Assembly (NCBI GenBank): GCA_036277115.1
Contig: DASUNM010000021.1
Span: 124,001-188,000 of the forward strand
Length of the DNA: 64,000 bases
Direction of reading: 5' to 3'
DNA from: Pyrinomonadaceae bacterium
GTDB taxonomy: Bacteria; Acidobacteriota; Blastocatellia; Pyrinomonadales; Pyrinomonadaceae
This document shows positions 62,708-64,000 of the stretch, in pieces. The position numbers were made by a program, and so were the translations under genes. The notes beneath the pieces were generated by a model. The model ran no database searches and was not told the origin of the DNA. It was given only the letters and a program-made list of their open reading frames with translations. Every line of letters starts with the position of its first letter. Position 1 is the stretch's first letter.

Positions 62708-63892
62708 TTACAACAGGCCGCGCACCGTCGCATGAATTATTCCGCCGGCCATAGCTCCCAAAGCCACCTTGGCCACATCAACCTTGAAAATAACTATGAC
62801 GACAAGAGCGGTTAGAGCTATCGCGATAGTCGGGAGATCGACCAGGGCCGAAGGGATCAGATCGAGAGTCACGACAACGATCACTCCGACAACGGCTGCA
62901 CTGGCACCGGCAAGAAACGCTTGTATCCAACGATTGTTGCGCAGCTTTTCAATATAGCGGGCGCCGGCCAACACGAATACGAATGAGGGAAGAAAGACAA
63001 AGAAGGTGGCAATGAGCGCTCCCCGAAGTCCCCCCGCGAGGAATCCCGTGAACGTGGCGAACAGCATGAAGGGACCCGGCGTTGCAACGCTGAGAGCAAC
63101 GCCGTCAAGCAATTGGCTGCTCGTCAGCCATTGGTGCTGCTCAACCGCTCCGCGTTCGAGGAACACGATTGAGGCATACGCGCCTCCAAAACTGAATAGT
63201 CCGGTCTTGAAGAATAACCAGGCCATTTGCAGCCAGCGTGAATTTTCAAACGGCGCCAGCAGAATGAAACCACCAATCATCGTTGGGAGAGTTGTCTTCG
63301 CACGCCGGATGCTGGGCCATCCTTGAGCAAACACTAAGTGGAGCATACCGGCGAGGAGCAGGATCAAAAGGAAGTTGATGCCGGCGAAATACATTCCTAT
63401 AAAAGCAGCGATCAGCAACGCGGCGAGAAAGAAACTGCGGATTGAAGCTCTGCCAAGTTTGAGGATTCCTGCTCCGATTATGCCGAGCACGGCGGGTTTC
63501 AAGACGTAGAGAACGTGGTTGACTTGCGGGAGACTGCCGTAGGCTACGTACAACCAGCTCAGGACGATCATTACCAACGCGCCCGGAAGGATAAAAGTGA
63601 GGCCGGCGAGTATTCCGCCTACAAGTTTTCTTTTCAAGTAGCCGACATAGATGGCTAGTTGGAGCGCCTCGGGACCGGGGAGCATGTGACAGAAGGCCAT
63701 GATGTTTACGAAGCGATCTTTGCTGAGCCATTTCCGCTTCTCGACCATGTGGTTGTACATCATGGTGATTTGCGCGACTGGCCCGCCGACATTCACGAAG
63801 CCGAGAAAAAGGAAATACAGAAACACCTCGCGCCACGAAGGCATTTGATGTCTGTGATCGGCCGGCAATTCCTGATTCAGATCTTCACCCAT
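62708..63892 (-). CDS. chrA: Chromate transporter, two-domain ChrA
   Basis: The protein has 394 residues with two CHR domains. The first begins FLFLGFVNVGGPVAQITMMY and has FCHMLPGPEALQLAIYVGYL. The second repeats the pattern with LFSFGGAYASIVFLERGAVE and GVALSVATPGPFMLFATFTG. Known two-domain members export chromate across the inner membrane using the proton gradient. The ATG at 63892 overlaps the stop of the preceding gene (TAATG), which fits a chrB-chrA pair. Confidence 0.88.
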   Translation of the reverse strand: MGEDLNQELPADHRHQMPSWREVFLYFLFLGFVNVGGPVAQITMMYNHMVEKRKWLSKDRFVNIMAFCHMLPGPEALQLAIYVGYLKRKLVGGILAGLTFILPGALVMIVLSWLYVAYGSLPQVNHVLYVLKPAVLGIIGAGILKLGRASIRSFFLAALLIAAFIGMYFAGINFLLILLLAGMLHLVFAQGWPSIRRAKTTLPTMIGGFILLAPFENSRWLQMAWLFFKTGLFSFGGAYASIVFLERGAVEQHQWLTSSQLLDGVALSVATPGPFMLFATFTGFLAGGLRGALIATFFVFLPSFVFVLAGARYIEKLRNNRWIQAFLAGASAAVVGVIVVVTLDLIPSALVDLPTIAIALTALVVIVIFKVDVAKVALGAMAGGIIHATVRGLL

Positions 63893-64000
63893 TAACTTAA
63901 AGCTTTTTTTCGAGGGCCTTTTCTTTTCCTCGTCCGGGACCCGGGCGGTCTGGTTTCCGTTTGTTTATTGAGCAGCACGAACAGGCCGTCGAAGATTGCG
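63892..64000 (-). CDS. C-terminal end of an upstream gene, probably chrB (partial)
   Basis: I read the frame from the window edge: AIFDGLFVLLNKQTETRPPG, then a basic tail (SRTRKRKGPRKKALS) and TAA overlapping the chrA ATG. AIFDGLF resembles the last helix of ChrB chromate-sensing proteins (for example a YDALYAWC-type end). Only 35 residues are in the window, so the identity rests mostly on its coupling to chrA. Confidence 0.5.
   Translation of the reverse strand, partial: AIFDGLFVLLNKQTETRPPGSRTRKRKGPRKKALS

Overview
The window looks like chromosomal DNA of an Acidobacteriota bacterium, probably class Blastocatellia. This is inferred from its gene families, not from a marker gene. The signs are a TonB-dependent receptor with an N-terminal carboxypeptidase-regulatory domain, a PknB-type kinase and a winged-helix protein that share one TolB-like/TPR C-terminal half, many secreted PQQ-type beta-propellers, WG-repeat and FecR-like proteins, and palindromic repeats in most larger intergenic gaps. 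There is no rRNA, complete tRNA, integrase, transposase or CRISPR array.

Layout. 1-9.6 kb: a CPA2 antiporter cut by the window edge, a small anchored protein, a TPR Ser/Thr kinase, a SUMF1-fold protein without its cysteines, a PaaI thioesterase, a FecR-like protein, a DoxX protein, a WG-repeat protein and a short-chain dehydrogenase. 9.6-15.1 kb: an acetamidase/formamidase, then a decayed 3' half of a serine tRNA (10652-10706) that looks like an integration scar, then four secreted proteins of unknown function, two of which share a duplicated C-terminal domain. 15.3-19.3 kb: a winged-helix/TPR regulator and a DUF3311-plus-sodium:solute symporter pair. 19.4-48.9 kb: nine secreted or anchored PQQ-type beta-propeller proteins, interspersed with an iron-dependent alcohol dehydrogenase, an ankyrin protein, a second CPA2 antiporter, a radical SAM (HemW-like) plus flavin-dependent-halogenase-like pair, a tandem M42 peptidase, a TonB-dependent receptor, an EamA-like protein and a TPR protein. 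49.2-60.4 kb, nearly all on the minus strand: an FtsX-type ABC exporter, a GT4 glycosyltransferase, a LuxC-like aldehyde dehydrogenase/reductase, a LuxE-like adenylating ligase, an MFS transporter, two small membrane proteins and a hotdog thioesterase. 60.6-64 kb: a sterol-desaturase-family hydroxylase, a second MFS transporter and a chromate transporter coupled to the end of a probable chrB.

How the parts may work together. The propellers, the TonB receptor and the secreted small proteins suggest an envelope or periplasm programme. None of the propellers shows an obvious quinoprotein-dehydrogenase signature, so their job is unknown. The ligase, reductase and glycosyltransferase series resembles an acyl-activation, reduction and glycosylation route with its own exporter (inference).

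The most unusual signal is in the repeats. There are at least six families of intergenic palindromes. Several of them supply the stop codon and last residues of neighbouring genes. A separate class of degenerate 7-nt-period repeats encodes the hydrophobic core of the signal peptides of two propeller proteins.
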